A DNA stretch of 64,000 bases. Origin: Symsagittifera roscoffensis. Lineage: Eukaryota > Xenacoelomorpha > Acoela > Convolutidae. The stretch's first letter is position 1. Each line of letters begins with the position of its first letter. Below, piece after piece: positions 11,836 to 24,959 of this stretch. Location: contig NC_087065.1 in the NCBI RefSeq assembly GCF_963678635.1, positions 8,023,209 to 8,087,208 on the forward strand, written 5' to 3'. The notes below the pieces were generated by a model. It did not search any database. It was not told the DNA's origin and saw nothing but the letters and a program-made list of their open reading frames with translations. Position numbers and translations under genes: made by a program.

Positions 11836-13062
11836 ATCTTGAGCTCAAACATTCAATTGACAATATCTGTATGATATTCGGGGTTTCGAAAGTTTCTTTT
11901 TGGTAAGACTTGAAGAGCTAAAATTCAGTTTTCAACTTTGCAAAAACATAAGCACCGAGTAATCCAACTAAAAAATTGAAATTCACTGAGTCGAGAAATG
12001 AGACCCAAACAATGCGTTACTTGACACAATTAAAATTTTTGTTTCCTGGCTTCGCGAATTAGATAGTTTTTTTATTGGAAAGAAGAATAATTCTGATGAA
12101 AATTGTTTGGAAGAAATTTAACAATTTTTGGCTTATTTAGTAATTCGTTCCTATAGAAACGGTCTCATTTCAAATGGAAAAAACTGCCCGTATATCAAAC
12201 AAAGCCTTGAAATTTCCTTATGCATTTTATGTCCAATCAAAAATTTTTGATTGAAAAATTTTTATAAAAAACAAAAAAATAAATTTTGTTCATTTTTTAT
12301 CCATCAAGTGAAGTACAAAGCGATGTTTGTAGCGTCTTGCATACTAATCATAAAGAAAAATGAATAGCTTCGATTCATTTCGGAACGGTTTAATCTGCTG
12401 GTTACACGTGTTCTAAGAACGAAAAATATCGAACATTTATAAGCCCAAAGTAGTAATTTTTCCACCCCCCATCCGATACAGTCCTTTAATGTCCAAAAAA
12501 GTACCATAATACAGTTTTGACAAAAAAAAACAAATTTGATAATAACAAAAAGAATACAAAAGTAATTCTATACCACAAACAACTGACTTTTTCAATTGGT
12601 AGTCATTGAGATAAAAAACTTCATATTTCAAGTTTATTAGGAACATTTTGTGAATTAAGTAACTTGGACGCGTGCCATAATAATATTGGAAAATAAGTAT
12701 AAAAATAGCTATCTTTAATTACTTAAGAGAACTTGTAAAAAAGTTAAGAAGAAAGTAGAAAAGAAGATTTTCTCATGTAATTTGGTTTGAGTTTTTTGCT
12801 CGGATGGTTTGGATTTAAATTTTGAATTTTTTTTAACGCTTCTTAAATTGTAATGCAAGATAATGCTATGAGTCAATTGGAGAGAACAAGACCGCACACA
12901 CCAGGACAAAGCCCTGAAAGTTCCGGCTGCCCTTTAACTGATCTCGAATAGTTTTCTTACCCAACAGTCAAATTATAATAGTAAGGGATAAAAATGTGTG
13001 TAGTATAAAGGGTCAATTTGACCAATTAATTTTTTTCTAATCAATTTAGAAAACTTTAGGAG
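11836..13062. other. intergenic with repeat fragments
   Basis: No gene was recognised. It contains direct repeat copy B (12540-12730). Confidence 0.5.
12540..12730 (+). repeat. dispersed direct repeat, copy B
   Basis: Partner of 10690-10890; same order of landmark blocks, with small indels. Confidence 0.75.
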
Positions 13063-14758
13063 CGGTTTAGCTCGAGACCCTTAAATAGTTTAGGCGTTTG
13101 TTTTCAACATCTCAGCTAAATTTTTGAGACCGCCTATAAAATATCCAAAATTGCCATATCTGTAATTAAGTAAAAGTGGAATTTTGATTTGCCTAACAAA
13201 TCCTGGGATTTTTAAGATAAATGAAAACCAAAACCAATTTGTTTCTCGACTAATTGATCACCTAATTAATGCAGTATCCCATGTTAATAGTCACACATGC
13301 TTATCGCAATGCCACCACATGTATATTTTTCTGAACCTTTTGAGAGAAGATATGAAAAACAGAGCAGCTTACCTGAGAAAAGCCGAATAATGTTGTTGAA
13401 TCAAGAATTTTCATCATTATTAGTTCGCCAGTTGAAGAAGAAATGTCAATTCTCTGTTGTTTTGACTGCACTTAATTTTCCAATGAAAAAGGACGGAAAT
13501 TGGTAGGAAATTCTTGAAAGGAAAATTCAACAAAAAAAGAAGTTGAGCAAATGAATTGATCGGTCACACAAATAAACGGACAATGTAGACAAAAAAAATC
13601 AAATACAGAAGTTTCGAATCGATACCCAGGGCTCAAATGACCCATTTAGGGCGTGCATTATGTCCTAAAAATGGCCATAAGCGACATAAAATGACCATTA
13701 AATGGACAGCTGCAAGTGAAATATTAGCCCACCTTCTTTTACACAAATCGGGCGAAAAATCTGAACGAAATCTGGGAAAAGTTGGAAACTGGTGGTAAAA
13801 TTTGAGTTTGATTGAACTGTAATTTGGCATAAAAAGTGCATTAATCCCATTAAAAGTGAACAATTCCAAAGGCTCCTTTCTTTTTCTTCGGCCTTTGGAA
13901 ATACATTAGTGAAACAAGGGTGGGGTAAATCACCCAAAAGCATTTAACTTTAAATTCCAGCCCAGCCCATTTAGCCAGAGATCTGATTTTGGCAACGGGG
14001 GGTCTAGATAAAGATGCTTTAACCTCCTGAGAATTCGAAGCGACAGATAACTTTTAGAGCCCTGCTTATTTTTATCGACTTGTCACTTGTAATATCTTCA
14101 CAAAAGTTACCAATCTACCTTTATAATCGCATTGTACGCACTTGAGGGCGAACATAATTAAGCAAAATGAAGTCGACTTTCCACCATTTCTACCATTTTT
14201 TTTACCTTCTTAGGAGAATAATTTAAGTAAAATTCATTTGGAAAAAAAAGTTGAGCTCAACTTAAGTCCAATATATTCTCTAATCTCAGTTAAGGCTCTC
14301 AAGAATGTGAAGTTTCTTACTACGAATTGAAATATGTGGTCAATTAGTCCGAAATTTATGCTTTTCTGTGAAGCCCAAAAACTCTGGATTAAAATAAAGA
14401 AAAATTTACATAAACTTGTCTTTGGTATTCAGAAGACACTAAAAGAGTTCTCAAATGAATTTATATTGATTTTTCTTTTTGATGTGACAGATTTCTGATC
14501 ATATCCAAAATTGGTAAGGAAAAAAATGGGACAACTTGACTCTGAGCCGAATGGACAATTAGATGAAAATTAAACTAATCCCGCCCCAAATGTCAGTTTT
14601 AATGGATTTTTCGGGGTAATTGGGTGGAAACCACATATTCAATACATTCTTTTTTTTAAACATTTTTTTAAACATTCAAATTATTGTTTCATTTGACTAA
14701 CATGTTTTTTTTTCTTGTATGAAGAAAGTTTCAAATACTATTTGACTTGGGTTTTATG
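13063..14758 (+). repeat. 1.7-kb tandem duplication, copy 1
   Basis: This copy is essentially identical to 14792-16488, offset by 1729 bases. The only difference I found is one extra T in a poly-T run near 14650/16380. The short open frames inside it are duplicated exactly and show no known domain. Confidence 0.95.
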
Positions 14759-14791
14759 TCTCGAGACCCTTTATGTCTCGGTTTTATGTCT
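14759..14791 (+). repeat. duplication junction, short tctcg-type repeats
   Basis: Between the two copies lies a stutter of ttatgtctcg units (ccctttatgtctcggttt), which copies sequence from both ends of the duplicated unit. This suggests replication slippage or unequal exchange at the junction. Confidence 0.7.
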
Positions 14792-16488
14792 CGGTTTAGC
14801 TCGAGACCCTTAAATAGTTTAGGCGTTTGTTTTCAACATCTCAGCTAAATTTTTGAGACCGCCTATAAAATATCCAAAATTGCCATATCTGTAATTAAGT
14901 AAAAGTGGAATTTTGATTTGCCTAACAAATCCTGGGATTTTTAAGATAAATGAAAACCAAAACCAATTTGTTTCTCGACTAATTGATCACCTAATTAATG
15001 CAGTATCCCATGTTAATAGTCACACATGCTTATCGCAATGCCACCACATGTATATTTTTCTGAACCTTTTGAGAGAAGATATGAAAAACAGAGCAGCTTA
15101 CCTGAGAAAAGCCGAATAATGTTGTTGAATCAAGAATTTTCATCATTATTAGTTCGCCAGTTGAAGAAGAAATGTCAATTCTCTGTTGTTTTGACTGCAC
15201 TTAATTTTCCAATGAAAAAGGACGGAAATTGGTAGGAAATTCTTGAAAGGAAAATTCAACAAAAAAAGAAGTTGAGCAAATGAATTGATCGGTCACACAA
15301 ATAAACGGACAATGTAGACAAAAAAAATCAAATACAGAAGTTTCGAATCGATACCCAGGGCTCAAATGACCCATTTAGGGCGTGCATTATGTCCTAAAAA
15401 TGGCCATAAGCGACATAAAATGACCATTAAATGGACAGCTGCAAGTGAAATATTAGCCCACCTTCTTTTACACAAATCGGGCGAAAAATCTGAACGAAAT
15501 CTGGGAAAAGTTGGAAACTGGTGGTAAAATTTGAGTTTGATTGAACTGTAATTTGGCATAAAAAGTGCATTAATCCCATTAAAAGTGAACAATTCCAAAG
15601 GCTCCTTTCTTTTTCTTCGGCCTTTGGAAATACATTAGTGAAACAAGGGTGGGGTAAATCACCCAAAAGCATTTAACTTTAAATTCCAGCCCAGCCCATT
15701 TAGCCAGAGATCTGATTTTGGCAACGGGGGGTCTAGATAAAGATGCTTTAACCTCCTGAGAATTCGAAGCGACAGATAACTTTTAGAGCCCTGCTTATTT
15801 TTATCGACTTGTCACTTGTAATATCTTCACAAAAGTTACCAATCTACCTTTATAATCGCATTGTACGCACTTGAGGGCGAACATAATTAAGCAAAATGAA
15901 GTCGACTTTCCACCATTTCTACCATTTTTTTTACCTTCTTAGGAGAATAATTTAAGTAAAATTCATTTGGAAAAAAAAGTTGAGCTCAACTTAAGTCCAA
16001 TATATTCTCTAATCTCAGTTAAGGCTCTCAAGAATGTGAAGTTTCTTACTACGAATTGAAATATGTGGTCAATTAGTCCGAAATTTATGCTTTTCTGTGA
16101 AGCCCAAAAACTCTGGATTAAAATAAAGAAAAATTTACATAAACTTGTCTTTGGTATTCAGAAGACACTAAAAGAGTTCTCAAATGAATTTATATTGATT
16201 TTTCTTTTTGATGTGACAGATTTCTGATCATATCCAAAATTGGTAAGGAAAAAAATGGGACAACTTGACTCTGAGCCGAATGGACAATTAGATGAAAATT
16301 AAACTAATCCCGCCCCAAATGTCAGTTTTAATGGATTTTTCGGGGTAATTGGGTGGAAACCACATATTCAATACATTCTTTTTTTTTAAACATTTTTTTA
16401 AACATTCAAATTATTGTTTCATTTGACTAACATGTTTTTTTTTCTTGTATGAAGAAAGTTTCAAATACTATTTGACTTGGGTTTTATG
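14792..16488 (+). repeat. 1.7-kb tandem duplication, copy 2
   Basis: Second copy of the 13063-14758 unit. It ends at gttttatg and is followed within 10 bases by the minisatellite. Confidence 0.95.
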
Positions 16489-16496
16489 GAGCACGA

Positions 16497-16970
16497 GGCG
16501 ACCATTTTTAACAGGCGACCATTTTTAACAGGCGACCATTTTTAACAGGCGACCATTTTTAACAGGCGACCATTTTTAACAGGCGACCATTTTTAACAGG
16601 CGACCATTTTTAACAGGCGACCATTTTTAACAGGCGACCATTTTTAACAGGCGACCATTTTTAACAGGCGACCATTTTTAACAGGCGACCATTTTTAACA
16701 GGCGACCATTTTTAACAGGCGACCATTTTTAACAGGCGACCATTTTTAACAGGCGACCATTTTTAACAGGCGACCATTTTTAACAGGCGACCATTTTTAA
16801 CAGGCGACCATTTTTAACAGGCGACCATTTTTAACAGGCGACCATTTTTAACAGGCGACCATTTTTAACAGGCGACCATTTTTAACAGGCGACCATTTTT
16901 AACAGGCGACCATTTTTAACAGGCGACCATTTTTAACAGGCGACCATTTTAACAGGCGACCATTTTTAAC
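16497..16970 (+). repeat. minisatellite, 17-bp unit x about 28
   Basis: The unit is GGCGACCATTTTTAACA. It is nearly perfect throughout; one unit near 16940 has four T instead of five, and the last is clipped. The downstream sequence (aggcaacaactaaggcgatc) looks like decayed units. Confidence 0.97.
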
Positions 16971-17532
16971 CGACAGGCAACAACTAAGGCGATCTTTTTT
17001 TTCAACCGTACGAACATCTACTACAAAAAATTTCGTAAGCAATTTTTATTATTCTGACTCTCTTCCACGTCAACAAATTTCGGAAAAAGGAAAAAAAACT
17101 TTAGTCATGGTGGGTATTTTTTCCGCGCAAGTTTAGTCACTAGAATCGTATACGACCGAAGTTGGTGACATTTCCAACCACTTTCAGCTGTAATTGACAT
17201 TTAAAATGAAAAGTTTTTTCAAGGAATAGGACTTTTGAGATTCTTGCTGGGGTTTACATAAACTTTTTTGGGGTTACATTTAATATGCGGTTTACATAAA
17301 GTCTTACAATTTCAAAGCCTGTTAAAATAAATGCAAGTTATTGCTTTAAAAATATAGGCGATTTACAAGAAAAAGATTTTAAAAAGTAAGCACAGTTGGG
17401 GTCTCACAAAAAGAAAAATCACAAATTTTTCGAAAACTTGAAGTATTTGATTTCTCAGCGCTACGATTTATTTGAAGAGAGCAATACTGCTCATATCATG
17501 ACAAAGCTTTGATTAGTTCTTGTGCAATATTA

Positions 17533-17955
17533 TTGTTCCGACTTTCGATACGAAAGTAACGGAATGTTTGTGCTCGGGGTGGGTTTTTTTTCTTAAAGTT
17601 ATGAGGGTTTAAAGGTTGCCATTTTGGCCATTTTGACCAATTTGGGACAATTAATGAGCAATATAGTTCGAGCTATTAACGCGTAAGCGGAGATTTAATC
17701 CGTCTTAGAAATCGTTCCAAATTGGTTGAAAGAAGCTTATTTGCCATAATTGGTTTGTTTCAAGGAACGAAATCTATCTTTTTGTACTTTTAATGGCGTG
17801 TGGGGGGATGATTTTCATAAAAATTTCAAATTTTAGAAAAAAAAATTCATTTTATTTTACTTCATTTAATTTTTTAATGTTATTATTGCTCCATAAACCT
17901 TAAAAGGCAGTCGGAACATTCAAGGCTTCGCCCTGATACGAGCAGTTTTGTTGAA
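17533..17955 (+). mobile_element. dispersed hairpin-headed repeat, copy 3
   Basis: It starts GTTCCGACTTTCGATACG with a 7-bp perfect stem (ACTTTCG-ATA-CGAAAGT) and ends with AGTCGGAACATTCAAGG and a TCGCCCTGA block. It is shorter than copy 2 because part of the interior is deleted. A further diverged fragment follows at about 17960-18240. Confidence 0.75.
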
Positions 17956-18589
17956 ATTTGAAATTTGCCAATTTTGTACAAGTAACGCGCGATATAGTTC
18001 ACTCTATTGAAGAGTAAGCAATAAATTTTTTTTTTTCAATATGAGCGGTCTGGTTTGAGTAAATTTTTAAGAACGCAAACTTTGTTTTGTTATACTTAAC
18101 ATAGCAAGTAAATGAATAAAAAGAAGAAAAAAATTGAAAGAAAATTCTAATCAAAATTTTTTCAATCGCTATTAAGAAATAGACAAAATAATCAAGGCTT
18201 TGTCTTGGTACGAGCAGCTCAATTGTTCCGACTTTGGAAGAAAATGCCAGAATTTTGGGTAATTTTTTCAGACCAATGTGTCTTTTAAATTGAGCTCTTC
18301 AAAAGAAAACTTTGTTTAACATCTGAAGATATTGTCAATTTGGGCTCAAAACAGAAGAACAATTGAAGCGCGTAAAATTTCACTTTTTCATTAGCACAGA
18401 GCAAATGCAACAAAAAATACTACAGCTCAAAAATTATTCCAAATTGAGTTTTTACAAGCGCATTTGTCCAAAAATTATATGCAAAAGGTATCACTTGTTT
18501 TTAGATTGGAGGTGGCAGAAAGATTTTCAAAAAAAAATGTAATAAATTTCCCTTCAAATTTCTTCAAAAACACCATAAAGGACAGTCGG

Positions 18590-19160
18590 AACATTCAAGG
18601 CCTCGCTTTGATGAAAGCAGTCTTGTTGTTCCGATTTTCGAAGAAAATGTGAAATATTTCTGCTTGGTGTGCATTTATGCTTGGTGTGTTTATTCGGTCA
18701 ATTTTAGACTATTTAACTAAGCATTTTTGACGGAGTTTTTTATATTATCTGAAAGATATTGTAATCATGATCTGAAATTTAAAAAAAATATTTCTTTTGT
18801 GATCAATTTTAAGTTAAGTTGTAGGGATTTGAAAGTTTCTAATTTGGCAAAATTGGGATAATTAACACGCTACATATTGCGTAATATAACACGCGTGAGC
18901 GGCAGATTAATGCGTTCTAAATTGAATAGAGGCAAAACATTTGGTCGTATCATTAGAATACAAGACGCTAAGTACATCTCTTAGTAGTTTACATTAACGT
19001 GTCGGTGGATAAATTTTTGGAAAAAAAGTTTTAAAAAAAATATTTTTTTTTAAATTTTTTAATTATTTTGTCAATTTTTCAGCCAGAAAACTTCTAAATT
19101 GGACTTAAAATGCAGTCGGAACGTTCAGGGCTTTGGCTTGATATGCGAGCAGTCTTGTTT
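18590..19160 (+). mobile_element. dispersed hairpin-headed repeat, copy 4 (old)
   Basis: A diverged copy with the same order of blocks: GTTCCGATTTTCGAAGAAAA head, a ggataattaacacgc block, and AGTCGGAACGTTCAGGGCT tail near 19112. The head hairpin is degraded. Confidence 0.6.
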
Positions 19161-21483
19161 TTTCTAAAATTGAAATGTTTACAGTAAAAACACAATTATA
19201 TCATCAATAGGAGATGTTTCGACGTTTAATTGAGTCCTATGCCAATCATTGCAACTTTCTACACAAATAGATTTTAACTAATATTAATTTTTGCCACATA
19301 ACTTTTTAATTATTGATAAATTTAAAATTACTCACGTTTTTTACTGGTAAAGCTGAACTGATAATTGCTTTGTTTTCAGTCGTCACAAAAAGATTTCCCA
19401 CCACTTGACTTCGTCTTTGAAATTTTCAGCCAAAAGTAATGAAGTTTTCTATCTTTTACAGAAGAAAAGAAGAATTATACTATTGAAAATACGTAACGGA
19501 AATGTTCATTAATACATAAAGGAACAATTATATAGTTTCCGTTGTCCGACCGAAGAAGTCTTCATTTAAAAGCAGTCCTGTTTGTATCTTAAACAGAGAC
19601 GCCTGAAATTTCAAGTAAAGCAATTGCTTTTTGTTCACACAGACTCAAATGGTACACTTGAAATGCTGCCAATTAATATTCAATGACTTTTCCAGCTAAA
19701 AAACACAGTGCGTTGTTTGTTTTTCAGTTGGTCAAAAATTGATGGTCGATGAAAATTAGGAAATTTAGAACACTGAATTCCAGCTGAACTAAAAATATGC
19801 TTAGCAAATTTCGGAACTTATTGCATTTTTTATATTCTTTTTGGTATACAATACCCCTCAAAAAATCAGATGATCAATCAGACATCTTGAATAACTTGAA
19901 GCTTTTATTTTAAGGAACCGTAACTTGAAGCTTTAATTCAAAATCTAAAGACAATTCAGGTACATTCACAGTCAGGTTGTAATTTTCTTTACGATTTGCG
20001 ATTCAAAACCTTACTTGCAAATCAAGCATTTTCTCTCAAAATAAATGAACTTTGTTGGCTCTAAATAATCCCGTAGCAAAATTTCCGCTCAAAAAAGTGC
20101 AATTTTTTTTGAAAACTATATATACTATCGATCATAACGCTCATTTTTTTGTTTTTCTAAAAAAATTATTGAATTAGTACGGAACTGAGATATAGTACAT
20201 CATAAACTGTTTATAGGGAAAATTTTGAAATTTAAGGGAAAACTTTGAAATTTGAGTTTCAAAAAGTCAAAAAACAAGACGTAGAAACATATTCAGTTCA
20301 TCGACCGTCTTAGTTTTGCCTCTTCTGGCTTCAAATTGGTCCAGAAAGACTTTTCTCGATAACCAGAAACCTTAAATTTTCCAGCAGGCAAAAATTCGAA
20401 TAGTTCACGAAACTTTTGCACAAAAAAAAAGATTCTTGTCCTAATACATCAAAAGGAGGCGGTGAAAAATTTGCAGTTTGTTCATAGCTACCCAAAATCA
20501 GCTTGTTTTGTATGTTAAATTAGATCAAGAACTTGCAGAGAAGAAAACTCGTTTGTCTCAAAAATATTCGAAGTTAGACAGAAAACGAAAATTTGTAAAT
20601 AATCAGAGGGCTCTAGGAGAAAAAATATTTACGGGGAGAAATTGATTGCAACAACCTTGCTTATCGAAAGGTAAAAAAAAGTTTTTGTAAAAAAACCATT
20701 CATTAGGTACTACAGATTGCTTAAACGATCCGAAGCTTTCTTGAAATTTTTCTTAAGAATCACACCTTTTAAGCAACTTGAAATACGAAGTGAAAATTTT
20801 TCCGTCCACTGAAGACTCAATGGAAAACTTTACGGTGGCATCTTAAGCTGGCGGGTTTCAATTTTTCAACCCTCATTACTTTTCAACAAAACATGGCATG
20901 TTTAGCGCAGGTTGAGAAAAGTATCGCACTAGATTTGAGCTGGGGCCATTAAAGTTTTCTAGTGGGTAAAAAAATATACAAATATAAAAAATAAAAATAA
21001 GTAAAAAAAATATAAAATAAAAATTTTTTGAAAAAAATAAACCACTGTCAGCACAAAAATGTCTTCAAAAATCGGAACAAAATTTTTATCATTTCAACAT
21101 TTTTGCTAATTGTTGAGATGATAAGAAATAACGAGCCGTCCTAACTATATCATGATAGCAGGAAAATTTATCAAAATTTAGGTTGGAGCAAGTCTAATTG
21201 ATTTATGGACATGTTTCAAAATGCTTGTTGCTAAAATTTTGGACCGATCCTGTCTGCTTTTCAGACAGTTTATTCACCTAATCTACCTTTTTTCAAGTAT
21301 CAAAATCGCAAACAGTCTCAAAAAATTCTAATCTTTGCACTTAAATTTTTAAAAAAGAGCTACCTTTAAAAACAATAAACATTCTGTGGAATAAAAAACG
21401 AAAAAATGAATATCTATGTAATTGTCTTGTTTTTACTCTTCAAAAAGTTACTACATAAGTAATAAATGATAGCATTAACAGGT
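19161..21483. other. intergenic, nothing recognised
   Basis: AT-rich, no open frame with a domain, no clear repeat structure. Confidence 0.5.
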
Positions 21484-21775
21484 ACCGCAAAAGTTCACAA
21501 GAAAAGACAATTCGCAAAAAAAGACAACTCGCAAAATTTAAGGAAAGCGACAACTCGCAAGTTTTTGAAGCTCGGTTTTTTATTCTCGGTTTAAGGTCGC
21601 CGGTAGATGCGCTACGCGCGCGTCGCCGCTTCGCGGCAATAACCGGCTCTAAATTTCGTATAAAGTCCTACCCTCTGTTGGCAAGCTCGCAACACTGGCG
21701 CGACTGCGGCGGTGAGTATATTGCAAGTTGTCTTTTAATGCGAGTTGTCTTTTCTTGCAAGTTGTCGCATCACGC
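21484..21775. mobile_element. MITE-like element with inverted AAAGACAACTCGCA arrays and GC-rich core
   Basis: Three copies of an AAAGACAACTCGCA-like motif at the left (21495-21560) face three inverted copies (TGCGAGTTGTCTTTT) at the right (21720-21770). The core near 21597-21650 is unusually GC-rich for the window and contains CGCGCGCG and CCGCTTCGCGG palindromes. It has no coding capacity. Confidence 0.7.
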
Positions 21776-22528
21776 ATGAACATGGCCAATTTAAATATCA
21801 TAGACTTCAGTCTACCAAAAGCTGTAAAGTTGCAAATGCGCAACTGCCTAGAACAAATTTTATTGAAAATTATTAAATGTGAATTGCTGGCATCTTTCAA
21901 AGATGTGACGATATAGTTTAAAAAGTCTTACCAGTCTCAGTTCGAATGTTCGCTGATAGAATTTTTGATATTAAGTTAGACAATACTTCAGAGAATTCAG
22001 ACATACTACATCAAATATGCCTGTGAATTTTCTGCAACTCGAGAATTAGATTTATTACGGTAGGTTAAAACTTTAATTGGATTTTGGCTGTTTCTTTTCT
22101 TCTGGTGTTTCAACCCCGGTCAGTTGGCCTCTAAGGAAAATGTCTTTGTTATTTGGTTAGTCGCATCAATGCAACGTAGTTGTCCAAAACAGGAAAGTTA
22201 ACATCAATACAGAAATGCAAAGACGGAATCGCCAATGTTTTAGTTCCAATAAGAGCCTTTTCAACACTTGAACTTGTATATCTAATATAAAATCATCACC
22301 AGCAAATTTAATTTCACATTTCAAATAGAGTAGGGATCTAACCACTTATGAGTTGTCATGAAAATGAAGGCATTTAGCAAAATATAAATCATGAAAATTA
22401 AATTTGATAAATCGGCAAAATTCTTCAGCGACCCGAGTTTTTTTAAAACCAACTAATAAAATTAATTGCTATTTTTGCTCATTTTTCGTTACTTCTGATA
22501 CTTCTGGCGCACTCATAATGATACACTC

Positions 22529-22856
22529 TAGGAGCGGATCTAGAATTTTCTCGAGGGGGGGGGGCGGTAAAAAGACGCTGTTTTGGCTTCTGAAAATTTT
22601 TTGAAAAACAGGTCAAAAAAGCCGTTTTTGGGCTTTTTTTAGAAATTTTTGACGAAAAAATGCGTTTTTTTTTTGGCGCGCGCTTCCCCTCAAAATGAGT
22701 ATATATTGTCGCCGAAGGCGCCTTTAGAAAAATTTTAGGGCCGATCTGCCAAAAATGGATTTCTTAAAAAGTACCAAGGGGGTCGGCAGGGGATCGAATC
22801 CCTGAAGGGGGAGGGCGTCCGCCCCCCCCCCTCAAATCAGCCCCTGGATATTGGTT
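22529..22856. mobile_element. MITE-like element with G-rich inverted ends, copy 2
   Basis: The left end GGAGCGGATCTAGA runs into a G10 tract; the right end is a C-tract followed by CTCAAATCAGCCCCTGG. The ends are imperfect inverted repeats. The interior shares blocks with 5325-5765 in opposite orientation. Confidence 0.7.
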
Positions 22857-24930
22857 ATACTGTTGAGTTTTGCATGTAAAATAATGAACTAAAAATTAAA
22901 ACTGTAACTTGATGTTTCTGCTATTTCTAGTTTTTTTTGTATGGGAGGTCTAACTGAAAAAATAATTTTACAAAAAAAAAATATTATTTTTTGTTGATAA
23001 TTTGATTCACATTCATAGTACAAAAACTGATTCAGATGTCATATAGTCGAACCAAAAACTTATGCCTTGATAGGAGTATATTGTGTGCTCAATTTTGAAA
23101 ATAGAGAGCACTTGTGTAAATTGGGAACTGGTGAAAATTGTTCAGACAAGACTTTATGTGGTCACTTTGACCACACTATAAACCAATTATGCTGATTTCA
23201 AGTTTGTACTGAATTGAAAGGATCATTTTTCTTACCAGGAACAAGGGGCATTCTCAACTATCAAAAAACTCAACTCTTGAAGTTGAAGCTTACATTTTAT
23301 TATAACAGGTAATAAATTATAAGATGAAAAAATTTAATTAAAACAACCTGTTAGGCTGTCAGTCTTTTTCAAAATACACTTAAAAGACAAAGGACAATTT
23401 CAAGTTTTTTTTGCAACTACTTGCAATTTTTCTATAAAAAAACACGCCGGATCAGATTGCGTCAGAGTACGCCTTTGTTCTTTTATTTTTGTACTTAGAA
23501 AAACGTGGGTACAAAAACTAATTCCTTAAGGTGAAATCATGGTCTCCGTATTTGAGATGGCACAAAAAAAGGAACTTTAATTTATAGAGTGAAACCAGCC
23601 TGCCAATAAAACCGGTGCCAGCACAAATAATCCAATAACTTTAACCGAAACTTGATTTAGTGAACTTTGTTTTTTTTTACTAAATGTTGAAACTAAAATC
23701 GAGGTTCGAGTCATTATTTGTTCTTAGACTCAACTCCATATTAACTTGATATAATATTTTTTTTGAGTTTTCTGTGCCTGTAAGCTCCAATTTAAAAACG
23801 GTACTTTAAAGTTGCTTTCCGAGTACTCAAGAGAGCCAGCAAGTTTATTTCTCGTCCGTGTATTGATTTGTTTTTAGACAGACCTCTTATAACAACAACA
23901 CAAACCGTTGCAATTGCAGTCAAAAACGTATTTTGTTGTTTCAATTTTCTTAAGTGAAAAAGAAAAAATATAAGTGAGAGAATAAGTTATGTACATCAAT
24001 CATCAACAATAATAAACACTCTATTTAAATTCCATACATAAAAATTATCAAAAAATATTTCTCTGTATTTCAGCTATTTAAAATGCCTCGCAAGTTATCA
24101 ACTGAGCTGCAACTTTTGGCAGAATAAAAAATAAGATGGATAAATTACGGTTCGCATGGAACAAAACTGGTTGATGAAACAGAAAAAATTAGATTTATAC
24201 CTCTAATCAAAAATTCGACAATAATTTTTCAGAAAAATTTGATGTTGAACAAAATTATATTGAAATTAAGTCGGGCTTCAGACAAATTTTGATGTTTGAA
24301 TAGAAATTTTTGATATGCTTAAGCTTAATGAGCAGTTGAACAACTGATAACTTGGACCTGATAACCAGTCGAAGTATTTCTGTCTATACACCAAGTTCGT
24401 TGAAGTCCCATTTGTGACAACGATCATTTGTACCAAAATAAGAAGTCAGTCGCACTTGGACCAAAATGAATAAACGGTCCTGATAAAGATAACGCGAATT
24501 ATTAGATTTTTACGCGAGTTATTAAATTAAATTTGTATGGTCAGATTACATAAGGATTATCTAAGAATTACATAACCTTCTAGGAGAAAAGTTCGTTAAA
24601 GATGAAATATGATGAAAAATTACGGAAAAAAGAGGAAAGTTACGTAAAAATTACACAATTTCAGGCAAACTTACGCTATAAATGTCCGCAAAAGTTGAAT
24701 TTTGGTAGTTTGAACAGCATATATTTAGTTTAAACTGTTAATCTTTAATCTCCCGCCGAATAAAAGCACAATAATCATAAAAAATAAAATGTATGTGAAA
24801 AGTTTGCATATCAACTATTCATATCAGCTAAAATAAGATGGAAAATGAAATACATCGAATAAGTTCGCAGAAGGGGAAAGTTTTTATTTCGAGAATTATC
24901 GTTATTTAATCCACTCATAAAATTCCGAAA
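22857..24930. other. intergenic, nothing recognised
   Basis: AT-rich and without recognisable genes. Confidence 0.5.
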
Positions 24931-24959
24931 CTGATTGTTTACGATGTTTTTTGTTTCCT

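Noticed and set aside
13633-13943. Duplicated ORFs in the 1.7-kb repeat as genes
   Set aside because: They are short, without motifs or splice context; identity reflects recent duplication, not conservation.
16497-16970. CRISPR array
   Set aside because: The 17-bp units are directly adjacent with no spacers, and the DNA is animal.
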